DNA of 64,000 nucleotides from Symsagittifera roscoffensis (GCF_963678635.1 NC_087065.1:47988381-48052380); one strand, 5' to 3'; shown: positions 13,501-28,500, numbered from the stretch's first letter. Made by a program: numbers and translations. The notes: generated by a model from the sequence alone, not told the origin.

Positions 13501-16500
13501 GATATAACACGGGTTTTGCTTGTGTTGTAAGCAACCTTCATCGTAGTTGCAACTGTTGTGCATTGTAGTTGCAAGGGGGATTTAAAATTCTAGTTTTTTA
13601 AATAAATTTTTTTCGGCTTAACTTGTGTCTGCTTTAGGATTGACGGCTTTGTTTCCTCGTAAGTTATGTTCCCTTGCTAATTAAACTTGCGAAGCAAAGT
13701 GTATTAGTACTAACTTTCTTTTTTTCCAACCTAAGTCGCAAGTATTGGTGCCATTTTTGGGGCACTTTTACAGCTTTTTGATATCATGTGCTTTGGCATT
13801 TGATTAGTAAAAAGTTAACATAGCTGATGCTTTTAATTCATCAAACGAAGCGAAAAAAAATATTGATTTCAAACAGCAGTTCAATGATAAAAAGCTCGAT
13901 TTCAGAAATTTTCCAACTCATTTTTTGAAACGCATAATTTATACATAATTTGGCTTTATGCTTTCCAATTAATTACATGCAAAATTGTGTTGCTGCATCG
14001 AATTGGCAATTTATTAGCATATATAGCTGCGTTATTGGTGGCTAGTTTTTGGAGATTTTAAGCAACCGTGGCTGAGTGGTTAGTGCGTGAGACTCAAATT
14101 TGCTAGGTCGCAGATTCGAATTCGACACGTAGCTGAGTTTTTGCTAATTCGAGGCTTATATCTACTGTTTCCTGTTTCATTTGGTAGAGCTACTTTTTGG
14201 TCGTGTTGTCGAAAGTAAGCGCAACTTTGCCTGTGTTGAGTTTTCAAGTTTGTGTAATGTTTGCCTAGAATGGACTCCTATCGAGTCATAAGAAAATTTA
14301 AAATCAACATTAAAGCAATTTTATTTGTTTTTTATTTTCCATTTTTCGACTTGCTTCGCTTCGGCTTTGTGTCCCCTATCAAACTGCAAAATTTTAAAGG
14401 TGACGGAAAACGTGAATAACTTAAAGTTCATAAATGGACTTAAATTTTCTGAATTCCCAGCTGAATATAAAAATGTTTAATTGATCCAATTTTCTCAAAT
14501 TGAGATAACTGTATCCCCAGGAATTTAACTCCCTTTTGATACTACTTCACCGCATCCATTTTTGACTGATTGACCTCCTGCAAACTTGCGCCAATATTTT
14601 CTAAACGTGAGGGGGAGTGCGCCAAAAAACGCAATGTTTCAACCAACATTTTGCAAAAAAAACCCAAAAATGAAATTTTTGACCCATTTTTTCGATAATT
14701 TGCCAGCGGCTGAGAATTTTTGTCTAAATGGGCTGTTTTTGGTGAGCTAGGATAATCCATTTGGTCGACCTTAAGAAAAGTTTGACGAATTTTTCACAAA
14801 TTTTTCTAAAATGAAACCCCCACCCTAGAGAAAATCCTAGATCTGCCTCTGGAAGGCCATATTTTCAAAAAGCAGCTAATTTTCGCTTGGAAATGAAAAA
14901 TCATGATTCTTAATATCTAGATATATCAATTAAATCGTAAATTTTGAATTAACAGATGGAGTCATAAAGAGTGTGAGAAACTCACTGAAGAACATTGCGA
15001 CCTTATCAAAGTCATGATGAACAGAACTCAATCGTCTAATAAGACATCCCAAGACTATCTCAACGATGAGAACCCTTCCACGGCTTCTGATTGCATTCCA
15101 TTGGCTTTGAAGAATGTGCGCTTCAATTTCCAGTGTTTGGACTGCACAGAAGACGAAACTAGCTCGTGGCTGTATAAAGTTCAAGGGTTTCTCAGGGTAA
15201 TCTTTTTTACGCTTTCCACTAGTTAAAAATTCAGATCGTTTTACCCAGTTTTTTGACAATTTTTTTATTCCTAGGTTTGTTTCATTTTAGGTGAACTTAA
15301 AGAACATTCTGGCCTGTTTATTGCGGAATAAGAAATGCCATCACTTGGTTGCGGTGAAACCGGCATCCTCTGCTGACGAGCGCAAACTGGTTCTGAATGA
15401 TGAAAAGAAAAAAAGTGCCGAGTCACGAAGCAAAGAAATAGGATTGAGGACTCTTGTGGCGTCGACCAAAAATGGCGACTTCAACTCGCTTTTAGAATTC
15501 CATCAAGCTGTTATGGGGATTGTAACGTTTAGTGTTGAAGTGCAAAGCAAGTTCATACATTTGACGGATGAATTTACGAAATCTTATTTCTATGAGCTGA
15601 AGAGGAATTTTCCGTTTTTTGAGGCACCCCTTATTGATGTATACAAGATTCAGAAAGAGTTGAGGCAAAAGAGAACTGCAGCTGGAAGTATTATGAACTC
15701 TGTTGGAAGTCAGAAAAGTGTTCAAGTTGTAAACGAGCACTGGTAAGTGCATTTGTCTTAGCGATGAAATAAATTTTCGATAAAACGGTGCTAAAAAGTT
15801 CAAACTGTTTCCAGCTATGCTTTGTCAGGAGCGCGCATGTTCGATCCAAATGCAGTTGATCAAACCTCAAAGTAAGTACCTCGCTGCTCATTGAAATTAT
15901 AATTCTGGTTACGTTTGAGTTTCAAAATCAAGTGACGTTTCCGTCTTAAAGTTGAAGTTGTTTCGAAGAACAGATATGTGCTGGTTTTTTTTTTCAGACC
16001 AATTTCCAAAATATTATGTCATCCCTGATCAGGGGTGGATTCAGGGGGGGGGGGGGGTGCAGGCCTTCCTCAGGGATTTTACTCCCTGCCGACCGAAAGG
16101 GTCCTCCCTTTTGGACTATTTTGAGATATTCATATTTGGTGACGGACCCTAAGAATTTTCTAAAGGGGCCTTTGGCGCCAATATATACTAAGTTTTTATA
16201 CTTAAGAATTTTCGAAAGGCGCCTTTGGCGCCAATATATACTAAGTTTGAGAGTGGAGCGCGCGCCAAAAAGTGCTTAAAAACGCTTTTTTGGCCTGTTT
16301 TTTCAAAAGTTTGCATGCGGCGCAGAAAATTTGGTCAAAATACGGTATTTTAAGTGCTTTGGGCGAGCTCGGAAAACCAATTTGGTAGACCTAAAAAAAA
16401 CGAGGAAATTTTTGAAAATTTGAAAATCCCCCTTCGAGAAAATCTTAGATCCGCCCCTGGTTCTTTTTGGACCTCGCAGGGTGCGCACACCACTATATTA

Positions 16501-19500
16501 ACCTACCACGAGTCTACTTAAACTGCTCGTTTTATACTCTGATGATGAAAGGTGAAAGGCGAATTTTGTATGAGTCGCGAATTGTCACACACTATGAAGT
16601 CGTTCCAAAATGAATTGAATTGAGGCAAAAAGCTAATTGACTTATGAAGATTCATGAACGTGGTGAAAAATCTTTTATAGGTCTTGGTGATTTTTTGCAG
16701 GAAAATTTGTTCAAGCTGAAAATTGGTTTTTGGCAGTTTGACTTTTGATTTTTTTTAACTTCACATCATTTGTTTTATTGAAAGGAAGACAAACTACACT
16801 ATCGAACAGCGAAAGTATAAAAGTAGCAAAAAACGTGATCAATTTCTAGTTTCGAAATTGGATTTTAACTTGCAGATTTCCTAGCGGAATAATACGTTTA
16901 GGTATTGATTCAGTTTGCTCAAATTGGAGTATTTTTATCAATAAAGTTTCGATCATAAGTTGTTCTCGAAATTAAAAGAGTTTTAAGACCACATTTTTTT
17001 TGAAATTCGAAAGTTGAAGTTTTTCAAATGACGAAGTTGCAGTTTTCGTTCATGGTTCTTTTCCAACTGTCTGTTTGCTATGTTTAATCCTATTAAAGAC
17101 TCTAATTTTAACACGTAGAATTTGATCTTATCGGCCTAAAGTTCACAGTTTGTGAATATTTAAATTACTAAAAACTGTTTGCGACCAGTTACCTTATCGA
17201 ACAGTGAAAGTATAAAAGTAGCAAAAAACCTGATCAATTTCTAGTTTCGAAATTGGATTTTAACTTGCAGATTTCCTAGCAGAATAATAAATTTAGGTAT
17301 TGATCCAGTTTGCTCAAATTGGAGTATTTTTATCAATAAAGTGTCAATCATAAGTTGTTCTCGAAATTAAAAGAGTTTTAAGACCACAAAAGAGTTTTAA
17401 GACCACAGTTTCAAGTTTTTCAAATAACGAAGTTGCAGTTTTCGTTCATGGCTCTTTTCCAACTGTCTGTTTGCTATGTTTAATCCTATTAAAGACTCTA
17501 ATTTTAACACTTTTGATCTTATCGGCCTAAAGTTCACAGTTTGTGAATATTTAAATTACTAAAAACTGTTTGAGACCAGTTAAAGGGCAGTTGGAACATT
17601 CAGGGTTTTGCCGTGATTTACGAGCAGTCTTGTTTTCTTTTAGTTACATCAACGAAAACCGAGAACTTGTGATATCAACAAGTTCTAGTACCTTTGACGC
17701 GGCTTCGAATAGCATTGGAGAAGCAAGCAGTGCCCGAAAAAAGCTTGGCGATGACAAAAGACCATGCCAATTGTGCATGTCAAAAGGAGACAGACCCGAA
17801 AAGGTGAGTGGAAAAGTCGGCTATCTATATATCTAGTTAAATTGATTAAGCTGAATATTGAGTAAATTTTGAACCAGTCGTGAATCTGGGATATGGCTTG
17901 AAACCAGGCATAGATTCAGGGTTTCTCGAAATTAAAAGAGTTTTAAGACCACCAAAGAGTTTTAAGACCACAGTTTCAAGTTTTTCAAATAACGAAGTTG
18001 CAGTTATCGTTCATGGCTCTTTTCCAACTGTCTGTTTGCTATGTTTAATCCTATTAACGACTCTAATTTTAACTTTGAACAAGAGAGAATATTCGGGAGC
18101 TGAGATGAATTGAAACCCGGGGTGGATCTGAGAAATTATGGAATAGAGTTGACTTTACACCAACTGGTAGACTCAAGATTTTTAGCAGTTGAGAGTACTC
18201 TGAAATAGAGATGTATCTGGGATTTTTGACAGTGGAATTGACTTCAATTCTCGGTCGAATCTGGGATTTCGGAAGTTGAATAGACTGTAAACAGGAATGT
18301 GTTCGGAATTTTTGGGTCAGAGGAGCTTTGAATTTGAACCGGGCATGAATCCAGGTTTTTTGGGAGTGGAATTTATTTTGAACTTCAGTGGAGCTCACAT
18401 TAAACCTGGGGCACATCTAGATTTTTCTAGAGAGATGATTTTGAACCAACGCCTGATGTAGGATTTTCGTGGATGCATTTGACTTCTAAGCCAGGGTGGA
18501 TCTGGGATTTCCGTGGGCGTAATAGACTTAACACCAGGGGCTAATCTTGGGTTTTCGTGGGCAGAATTCATTTTGAACCAATGGTAGACATCGGCGGTTG
18601 TCCATAAAAAGCATGAAGTTCAAATTTGTCAAATGAAACTACAATGTAAGTTAGTTTAAAATTGTACCTAATTTAGGTAGTGTACATGTAAATTGACAGT
18701 TTGAAGCGTTTTTATGGTTCTGCTAACTGGGATATGTAAGCGAGCTGGCCACTTGGTCCAAAATTTTGAATGGAATAAGAAAGTTGAACCAGGATCCAGT
18801 ATTCCTTCTGACGAATGGCGGTAATACAGTTTGTTGAACAAGAGAGGGTTTACTATCGAACAGAGAATCATTCCATAAACCGTAATTAAGTTCGCATCCA
18901 AAATGCTCGGTTGCCATCGGTATTTTATGCTATTTTATCTGCAAGAATAGATGTGGAGGAATTGATTTGATCTGAAGTGTACTTGTAGTCGCGAACAAGA
19001 CATTTTTCCCGTAATGAAACTTTTACAAATTGATTGATTTGATTTGAAGTGTACTTGTAGTCGCGAACAAGACATTTTTCCCGTAATGAAATTTTACAAA
19101 TATGTTAGAAATTGACCTTGATTTGGGGACCAAGTGTACTTGTAGTCGCGAACAAGGCATTTTTCCCGTATTGAACTTTTACAAATCTGTTAGAAATTGA
19201 CCTTGCTGTTGTGGAAATTCGGTAACTTCCAAGCCCTTCCTATTTGGTCTAGAGATGTTTTGAGGTTAAAAGGAAGTGCTTGTTGGAAATCCCAAAAAAA
19301 TGAGGTTCGAATACCAGGTGTGAACTAGTTTTTTACGAATAATTTTTTCTGCAAGAACTTGAATCCTTGTCTGCTCAATCGCCTACTTTTTTTGCTTTCC
19401 AAAGCATGGATTTTCTTGAAGGCTCAGGGAGATCAACTTTTTAAGAGTTGTATCTAAGGTTTGTAAAAATACAGTTAATAGACTTTTCGGCTGAAGGGTT

Positions 19501-22500
19501 CCTTATATGTCGATCCGTTTAGCTGCCTCATTTAGGTCTTTTAAAGGGCGAAATCAGTTTGAGAATTTTTTAAAAGAGTTTTAAAATGCTGTAATATTTT
19601 ACAGAAGTGTATTTATACATATTAATGCATTTATGAATGCTTCTAGGTATATATGTACTATTTGAGTTCAATTAAATTTCATCTGCTGAAGGTTAGCTAA
19701 ATTGCGCTCTCCGATTACAAAAATCTAAAGGTAACGAAAAACGTGATCGGCGTCTAGTTTTGAGAGTGGAATTTAATATTCCGATTTCCAGGCGGAATGT
19801 AAATTTTATCTAATGATCCATTTTTCTCAAATTGATTTTATCAAAAAATTTCCATCATAAATTTTTCTTGAAATTCAAAGAGCTGTAAAGCTCTATGTTT
19901 TATACTTTGACATTGTAAAGACGGCGTTTTTTTTCAAGAAAACTGGACAGTTTTTAAGATGAACGTAGTGAAAACTCTCTTATAGGTCTTGCTGATTTTT
20001 TAGTTTTTTTTCAGGAAAAGTCCTAAAATTTGTTCACGCTCAATTTTGATTATTCGCGGTTTGACTTGTGATTTCTTTTTAAGTTCAGTGCATTTTTATT
20101 GTTAAAAGGAAGGCAAACTCCACTTTTGAACAGCAAATTGTAAAGGTCACCTAAACCGTGATCGACTTCTAATTTTGAAAATGGAAATTGATTATCTGAT
20201 TTCCCAGCAAAATAAAAGTTTTACCTATTGATCCAGCTTTCTCAAACTGGGTTAAATTTTTTTAAAAGGTGTCCATCATAAATTGTTCTACAAATTCAAA
20301 GAGCTTTAAGGCCATCTAATTTTTAATTCGAAATTCAATAGTTAAAGATTTTAGAAAAAAAAAACAAGTCGTTTTTTTTCAATTTTGCGTTCATTGACTC
20401 AGAATTGCAATACTGAGTCACATCGGAATTGCCACACTAATTCACATCAACTTATAAAGATTTTTGCTTCGGCTGTGTGAAATTTATTCGACAGCGTACT
20501 CATGCAAGGGCCATATCGCGTGATGCGAATTTTGGCAATAAAATCAACATTTGAAAGTCTGGTTGGTATGTCGAAAATGTCTAGGGCTTTATTAAGCTTG
20601 AGTGATCTTGTTTTTAATCATTGAGAGCAAATCATTCCCAAAGATTTTTCTTTCAAACTTGAATTCATCAGGAAAATTAACACAATATTCTACAGATGTC
20701 TAATAGATTAATTGACCAAAGGTTGGGATGTACTTTTACTGCTTGTCGTACATTGGCTGAAGAATTTACTGAGGAAATTAGAGAATCCAGGTTTCCTCCA
20801 AGTATCCTGCTGTTTGCCACGTCTCGGTTTCAATTGGTCCAGTTCCAATCGAATAGTCGGCCTCCGTTGTCTATCGATAGTATCATACACCTCGAACCAG
20901 AACAGGTCCATAGCGTTATGTGTTAGATGTGCTTCAGAGAAAGGGTACTGAATTTGTCTCCATTCTTTTTTAAACGCTCCTAGTTCTACCCATTTAAGAA
21001 GACTTGTAGACGGAGTACTTCCGTTTAGATATCCATTTTGGTAGTCTGTCACCAGTTTTACTAGGCCTGTCATACTTTGGTTGCAGTTAAGGACGAACGT
21101 TGCGATGTCGCTTTTCTCGGAGAGGTTCATACTGCTTCCAAGAATCATTATTGCTTCAGCTTTGTGGTAACTTTTCAGTTGGGCAAATTTTTCACGCTGT
21201 TTTTCCATCGACTCACGAGAATCAATTTTGAAGGGCTCTATGTGAATTTTAACTGGTTTGTCTATCTTACTGTCCTCTGTGAAAATTGATTGGTCAATTG
21301 GACCGCCTCGTGTTAAGTGTTGGTGCACACACAGAATAACCGAATACTCTGGAAGACTTTCTCTTCTCTCAAGAATGCTGCCATATTTCTTGCGTAGTTC
21401 CTGCTCTTTTCGAATGCCTCTTTTGTACTGAATTCTCTGCTTCGCCCTTTGGAATAGAGGTGCTTTTTGATCACTGTTGGTGATAGTTTTCACAACTTGT
21501 TTCCAGAATGACATGTACTCTTCTGTAAGCAGCGGACTCTGGTCTCTGCGATTGCAAGGGTAGTTAAACATCTTGTACTGGAACTCGGTGCCGATGTTGT
21601 TCTCTCGTTTCCATGTCTCTATGTCTATGTTACGTTGTTGAAAAAGCTCTACCGATTGGTCGGGCTGAAAAAAAATACTAGATTCGAAAAAATTGAAACA
21701 TATTAGTTGTGATGCAATTGATCGAAAAAAACTTAGCATAACGAGCAAGCACAAAAAAATCTTACCAATGAAACTCTTGTAGAATAGTCCATGACAATTA
21801 GTTTCTTCCCCGTGTAAATCAAATGTTGTACTGCTTGGATGCCAAATACATTAAGAAACGTCTTCAATTCCACTTCTTGATTTGATTTTTCGCCAGCGTA
21901 AACCAAAAGAACACCTTGAGCATTACTCAAATCATTTTTGAATTTCTCGAAAACAGTTCTGGAAACTTGACCCGGCGTTGAATGCGTATTTGATCCAGTT
22001 GCCTCGGAAATTAAGTTTTCCATAACTTCACAGGTAATCTTCAGGTGGTAAGATTTCCCATCGTCTCCTTGTATTTTGAGAGATTTGAACTCCACTAATG
22101 GTTCAGGTCGCTTTTTGATCAAGCCTTTTGCATAAAAAATGGCCAATGTGCATTCGGTGGTGTCGTTATTGCGAGAACTTGTCTAAAAGTTGAAAGTTTT
22201 TTTTTAATATATACGAAGTGTGCGAATAAGTTTTCACTTTCTTGTGAAAAAGTTAAGGTTATGTTAATTTTTTCAGTAAGAAGATTCAATTTGTTGACGC
22301 TCAAACTTTAGGTTAATTTTTTCGCTGAGTTCATCAACACTTTTCAAATGTCTTTTAGCTTTGTTGATTTGGTTAAAGTGAAGATGACTAACTTGAGATG
22401 CCTTTGTGGTTTTTCGAAAGGAATTTTTGCTGCGCGTCTTTCTAGATGTCTCTGGGCTAGCAGAAATATCTTGCCTGCTGGTTTTGACAAAATCGAAACT

Positions 22501-25500
22501 AAAAACACTGAAGTTTAATTTGAAATTCTTGATGATAATTTTGAACTTGATTGAAACTTAGAAATCTTACTCTTCAACATGAGCGATTTGACTGCTCGAA
22601 TAAACTGTGCTCTGCTTTGAGGGGTATGCAGCTTTGCTTGAACGCAGCCCCATTGACAAATCCAGGTCAGCATTCCAAGAGGTATTTAATCCAGACATTA
22701 CACTAGCACTTGCACCAATAGCCAAGGCGTCTCGTTGAATTAAGTCTCGAGATTTTCGAGGTGTTATTGGAGTTTCTGGAATCAGTATGTTCTTAACAGA
22801 ATTTGGACTGTTATAATCTTCTGACTCGGATTGGTTTTCCTTGCTGTTTACCCTAATGTTGATGGAGCGGCGAGTTTGTCTGACATCATCATATATTGTG
22901 TCTCTTCGCCACAAGATTGCTGATGTGAAGCCAGAGTTTGTCTTTCAAATGACATATTTGATCTTGATTCCTTTTAAGATGGCAACTGTTTGAAGCTCTG
23001 ATTGACTGACGACAGTTTTGTTTCGGTTTGATGTTATTTTGGAACCATTGTGCAATTTGAATTTGATGTTTGCCTTGATTTGCAATCAATCTTTTGTGTT
23101 GATATTAGGCTTTGTTTTCTATTGTAAGGATATTTTTACCATGGTTTTGTAACAAGACAAACAGGGAGGTCATGTGGTTTATGAAATTGGTTAGTTCTAA
23201 ATAATGAAATTTAATGCATACATGTTTACTGGAAAGTTGAAGTTCAGTTTAATCTTTGCGTTAAGATAAGAGATAAAAGTAATTGTTCAATTTTTTAAGC
23301 TTTACGGTGTAATATAGCAAATACGTTTTGCGAATTCTAAATTTTGTCGTCTGTTTTCAGCTGGAAGGCCGACTGATGTACTGTGGTCAGGACGAATGGG
23401 TACATGTGAACTGCGCTGTCTGGTCGAGCGAAGTGGACGAATGTGAAGCCGGATCTGCCAGTCTTCGCAATGTGTTCGCAGCCATTCATCGTGGCAAGTC
23501 CATGAGATGCGACTTCTGCAAAGAGCATGGTGCAACAATAGGCTGCGCAGTTAATCAGTGCAATGTGCAATACCATTTCACGTGTGCGAGACAGACCAAC
23601 TTTGTGTTTTTGGCATGTGGGAAGACATACTGTCTACAACATAGACATGTTCCAAATGCTGACCAAATAGTAGTGAAAGACTTCAGGTTAGAAAAAACTG
23701 TTCTTGGTCAGTTCAGGTCAATTTGCAGTTGTGAACATTTTCAGTTATCGCGTTAAGTTAATATGATCTCAGTTGGAGTCTTTAATTCGTACTCGTTAAT
23801 AAAAATGATCGATGATCTAGCTTTCCTGAGGAACTATGTTGTAAGCATTCTTTAATAAGTTATCTGAAAAGAAAGGGTGCACGCTTTACTGAAACCCTCG
23901 ATTTCAGCGTCACCATTAATCTGATGTATTGAAATTCTCGTCTAAGCTTATGCGTTTATGCTGACAGGCTTTTTATGGATAATGATAATTTAAAGAGTAA
24001 TCAAATTCTTTCGTTGTTACAGGGTGCGCAGACGTGTTCATGTGGATCTGGAGGAAATCAGATGGAAAAAGAAAGGCGTTAATAATGACCCGTTGTCTAG
24101 CTCAGTCAAAAACATAACATTTAATCACAATTGTTCCTCTCAAACTACCGGATTGAACTCTACATCAGTTGCAGATGAGCGAAACAACAACGCAATAGTT
24201 TCTGATGTTCCACTGTCGACACAAAACAATTCGTCTCATAATCAATCAAGTTTGTTCTCTAATGCCCAACTGAACCTGAAAGACGTGAGATTACAAGTGG
24301 GGTCTTTGAGAGTGGAAAGTGTTTGTGGAACAAAGAGTGAAAAGAGCAATAAGCTTAATGCAAATCCACTGTCGTCCTTGTCTGATACAAAAAACGCTAT
24401 TATACCAGTATCATATGAAGCAACGAGGTGAGTTTCTTTAAGATATGCTTTACAAATTACCAGAGAATTTCATTTTAGTGGCCTGTGGTTAGGCTCCAGT
24501 ATATTCTAGAGAAAAAAGTAATGCAACAAAATTTTTCTCTTAAAGCTTGTGATCACTAGAAACTTTTATTCTGTGTGTGAAAACATCACGTTGTAAGCAT
24601 GCTTCTGGCCTGATTCGAATGAAATCTACCTACATTGAGCCCCTAAAATAAGAGAAACTAAATTAATGAAACTTTGTTATGGAACATACCAGTAAGTACT
24701 TTAAACTTTTGTTTCAATTTCTGAGATTCATATTTAAACCGCTTGTGGTTTTAAAGTTCAAATACCCACGTAATTTTTGGCTCACTGGCTGCTCCGTAAA
24801 AGCTTTTTTTTTTGTGGTGGTTGTATTTCTCAGGTTTTTTTTTTAAATTTGACATTTTTGAATGTAACCAATGTAATCATTTTTTATGAAAAATATTTTA
24901 CTGTAGTTTCCTATTCCTACTTTTTTCGACTGTTAATTTTGTCTCATCTTTTATTCACAAGATTTTTTGCTAAGATTCGTTTTGTTGAAGTGATGAGAAA
25001 GTTCGATTCGAATCTGTGTTTATTTTTGCTGCATTGTTCTATATCTTGGTATCTGATTTATTGGTAGCTAGTTGTTTTAATCTGAAAGGTCGGGGGTTTT
25101 TTCCGATACAAAACAGAATTTCCTCTTAATATATTTTTAACTTTCTTCCACTTTTTGGCCATTTAGAGCTACTTTTTGCCGTTTTCTTGCTTGTTTTTTT
25201 TTTGAAAAGTGGAGATTTGCCTTTAGTTTATTCCTTTATTGTCTTAATTTACTAAATCTGATTTTTGTAATTTCATTTTTTCGGGCTATCTTATATGTTA
25301 AACGAAAGTATTTGGACGCAGTATATTAGCTTTTTATCAAGCGGAACCTTTAAGAAGGTTAAGATCAGAAAATTTACGAATCATTGAGAGCAACCATCGA
25401 GCAACCAAAGCTTGAAAGGCATTCAGGCAAGAACTTTCTAGTTTTTTCAATCATTTTGATGTCTGGAAAATTCTAGAATTCTTGTTGGAAAAATTCTGAA

Positions 25501-28500
25501 GCTCCAAGCAAGATGAACTCGATTCAAGTCAATTCTAGTTAGTACCTTCCCCTTTTTTGTCCATACTTTTGCGTTTACGGATTTATTTCAGTCTGAAACG
25601 AATCAGCTAAAAACAGCAACCATCATGCTCAGAAAAATTAATTTTTCGCTAAGGGATTCGCGATTTATGAAATAACTTGGAATTTTTCCAAGTGTCTTAG
25701 CCTGAATAGCTTGCTTAGAAAAACGTAGCGTTTTGCGAACCGGTTTATTCTACTAAATTACTTGAATATTTTCAAGTTTCATAGCTTGAATGAATAGCTT
25801 GCTTGAAAGCTTGAACTTTTCGTCAACCGATTCAGCCAATGAATTGGCTTGAAATATTTTAAAGCTTCGCAATCGTAGCTTGGATAGCTTGCTGGGAAAA
25901 ACTTCTTGTGAACTGATTCGGTCTATAAAACAACTGGAAATGTTTCTTCACTGGAAAAGTTTTTTCACTGAAATAGCGTTCTGAAAAACACTAAATTTTT
26001 CTTCATCCGATTCGCTTCATTAAATAACTTGAAAAGTTTTGTAGCTTGAGCAGCGCGCTTAAAAAATTTGATGTTTTGCAGATCGATTTGCTCTATGAAA
26101 TTATTTGAAATGTTTTTGTTTTATTGCTTGATTGGCTTCAATATAAAAACTTTTCTTCATTCCATTCGCTTCCATTCAAAAAATTCATAGCTTGCTTGAA
26201 TAATTGCTTAGATTTTTTTGAACTTTTCAAAACCGATTTGATCTATGAAATATATTAAAATATTTCAAAGTTTTGTCGGTTGAACAGCGTGTTTTAGAAA
26301 AACTTGATTGTTTGCTGAGTGATTTGCTCTATAAAATATTTTGAAGTGTTTCAAAGTTTTTCGCTTTAAAGCCTGCATAGAAAAACTTGATTTTTTTTCT
26401 TGCGAATCAGTTTGCTCTATGGAATAACAAGAAATATGTATGAGTTTCATCGCTTAAATGGCTCCAATAGAAAAACTTCTACTTTTTGCAATCGGACTCC
26501 TTTCAAGAAAAGTTTTTCATTGCTTGAATATTTTCTCTAAGAAAACTTTTTGCTAAATGATTCGTTCTAAGAACCAATTTGAAATATTTCATCAAAGTTG
26601 CGTTGCTTAAATGGTTCCAATAAAAAATAGCTTCACTATCTGAATTGCTTCGTGAAAAACTTGAAATGTCTCAAAGTTTGATAGCTTAGTTAGCTTACTT
26701 CGAAAAACTGAAATTTGCTCCATGAATTAACTTCAAACATTCAAATTGTCATTGCTTGAATAGCGTGCTTTGAAAAACTTCAACTTTTCTCGAACTGATT
26801 TGAACTGAATTTGAAAGTTTTATGACCGATTTTTGATATTTCTTAACTTTAAATTGTTGGAATTCTCCTTGCTTGTATAACTTGATCAGAACAAGAAGTA
26901 ATTTTTTGCAATCCGATTGATCAATTGAGACGGGCTTGCTAGTTTGCTTTATTTGCCTCAATCGTTCCGGCTTAATGACCTAATTTTGCGTTGTTTACGG
27001 TTAAAAAGTTTCAAAACGACAACGTTTTTGCTTTCGGCTCAATGAGAGTTTGCCTAACTATAGTCGTACTAGTTCCTTCTCGATGACTGTTTCTGATGAC
27101 TTATTTAATGCCCTTGATTGTGTTTCTGGACCTGTTTTCTTCAATTAGAACATCGTTTCAGCCGAAGTTTTGAAATTGTTGTTTTTTGTGTGGTATCTGT
27201 TTGCGTGGTTTCACAAGTGGAAATAGCTAATTTTTTGCCTAGCAAAACATTTTTTGAAAAAGACAGGCCGATAATGACGTTCTGAATTTTTCTTAAGATT
27301 TAGGCCAAATTAGTTTTGCGCGCGCGGTTTTCAAAATAAGCCGAATTTGAAGTCGAAGGCGCCTGTAAAAGCTAACGGCTAGTAGGCCAAAAATACATAT
27401 CGTAAAATTGTACCGAAGAGGGATTATTTGGGCTCTTAGAGTGTCGAATTTAGACAGATAGCCCCCCCCCCCAATCGCCTCTGTTACGAACACTTGTGGG
27501 CAGTTGTTGTTTTCAACGTCTTTCCGAAGCTCTTCGAAAGTAGTCCTGAGATCGAGAGCCTAGTTGTAAAAAGTTGAGGTTAAACCAGTCATGGGCCCTA
27601 ATGTGTGACAATCAAAATGATCAGATGATCCTATCAGTTGGCTTTCCAATATTTATAGCTTTAGACATTATGAAGTTATAATACTGAAGTTTTGCAGTTG
27701 GACGTCCAAAGGAGAAACGTTGATTTTGATTTGGCTTTTTTGGAGATCTATTATTCTGGTTACGTTAAAACCGTACAAATATATTAGACATATCTTAAAA
27801 AATAACCAAGTGCCGAAAATGAGACGCCTATCTCGAATTGTTAATTAATTAAAATGTTACCATTCAGAAACAAGTGTGATAGAGGGAGTCCCAGAAATCT
27901 GACAGAACCCCTAATGAAAATACTGTGTCTTTACACTTGCTGAGCAAAGTGTATAAGGGCGAACTTTCTTCTTTTGGTGGCAGTTTTGAATAGGCTGCGG
28001 TAGCAGTATAATATGTGCTTTGATATTTGATTTTAAAAAAGTTAACAACTAATGCATTTTTAATTTAAGTGAACCAAAAAAGCTTTTTATTTCAAACAAC
28101 AGTATAATGTGAAAAAGCTAGATTTCAGAAATTTTCCAACTCAAGGTATCTCGCAACTTTTTTGAAATGCATAATTTATACATAATTTGGCTTTATGCTT
28201 TCCAATTTGTTATATGCAAAATTGTGTCTTTTTGTATTTGGTGCTACTTTTGCTGCATGGAATTGGTAATTTAATAGCATATGTACCTGCGTCATTGTAG
28301 GCTAGGTTTTGGGGATTTTATGCATCCGTGGTTAGTGCGTGAGACTCAAATGGGCTATGACGCAGATTCGAATCCGACAGGTAGCCGAGTTTTTGCTAAT
28401 TCGAGGCCTATTTCTACTTTTGCTTATTTCATTTGATAGAGCTGCTTTTCGGTCGTGTTTTCACAAGTGTTTGCGAAGCGCAGCTTCCCTTCTTTGTTAC

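Larger units (their letters stand above)
12953..14955. other. KMT2 intron 6: several short mobile elements
   Basis: 2.0-kb intron (GTAAGT to TTAACAG) composed of small dispersed elements: a hairpin head near 13236-13280, a tRNA-like module at 13372-13452, a family D element at 13680-14340, a family A fragment at 14385-14520 and a hAT-MITE fragment at 14565-14856. No gene seen. Confidence 0.65.
15872..17643. other. KMT2 intron 9: MITE and tandemly duplicated family A repeat
   Basis: 1.8-kb intron (GTAAGT to TTCTTTTAG). It holds a hAT-type MITE at 16030-16459 and family A copies duplicated in tandem at about 16770-17170 and 17170-17580. No coding frame. Confidence 0.7.
17804..23360 (+). other. 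KMT2 intron 10 (5.6 kb), host of an antisense gene
   Basis: GTGAGT to GTTTTCAG. It carries minisatellites (17860-19205), two family A copies (19680-20345) and a four-exon gene on the opposite strand (20708-22944). 22945-23360 shows nothing further. Confidence 0.75.

Noticed and set aside
13372-14125. Possible additional tRNA genes at 13380, 14065 and 28325
   Set aside because: A- and B-box-like words are present but acceptor and anticodon stems do not pair; SINE-like modules fit better.
15492-15891. Antisense frames opposite the bromodomain exon
   Set aside because: Sense frame matches the bromodomain with correct phases; antisense is coincidental.
24777-25067. 96-codon hydrophobic frame in intron 12
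   Set aside because: T-rich intron sequence translates to F/L/Y-rich peptide; no homology, no signals.
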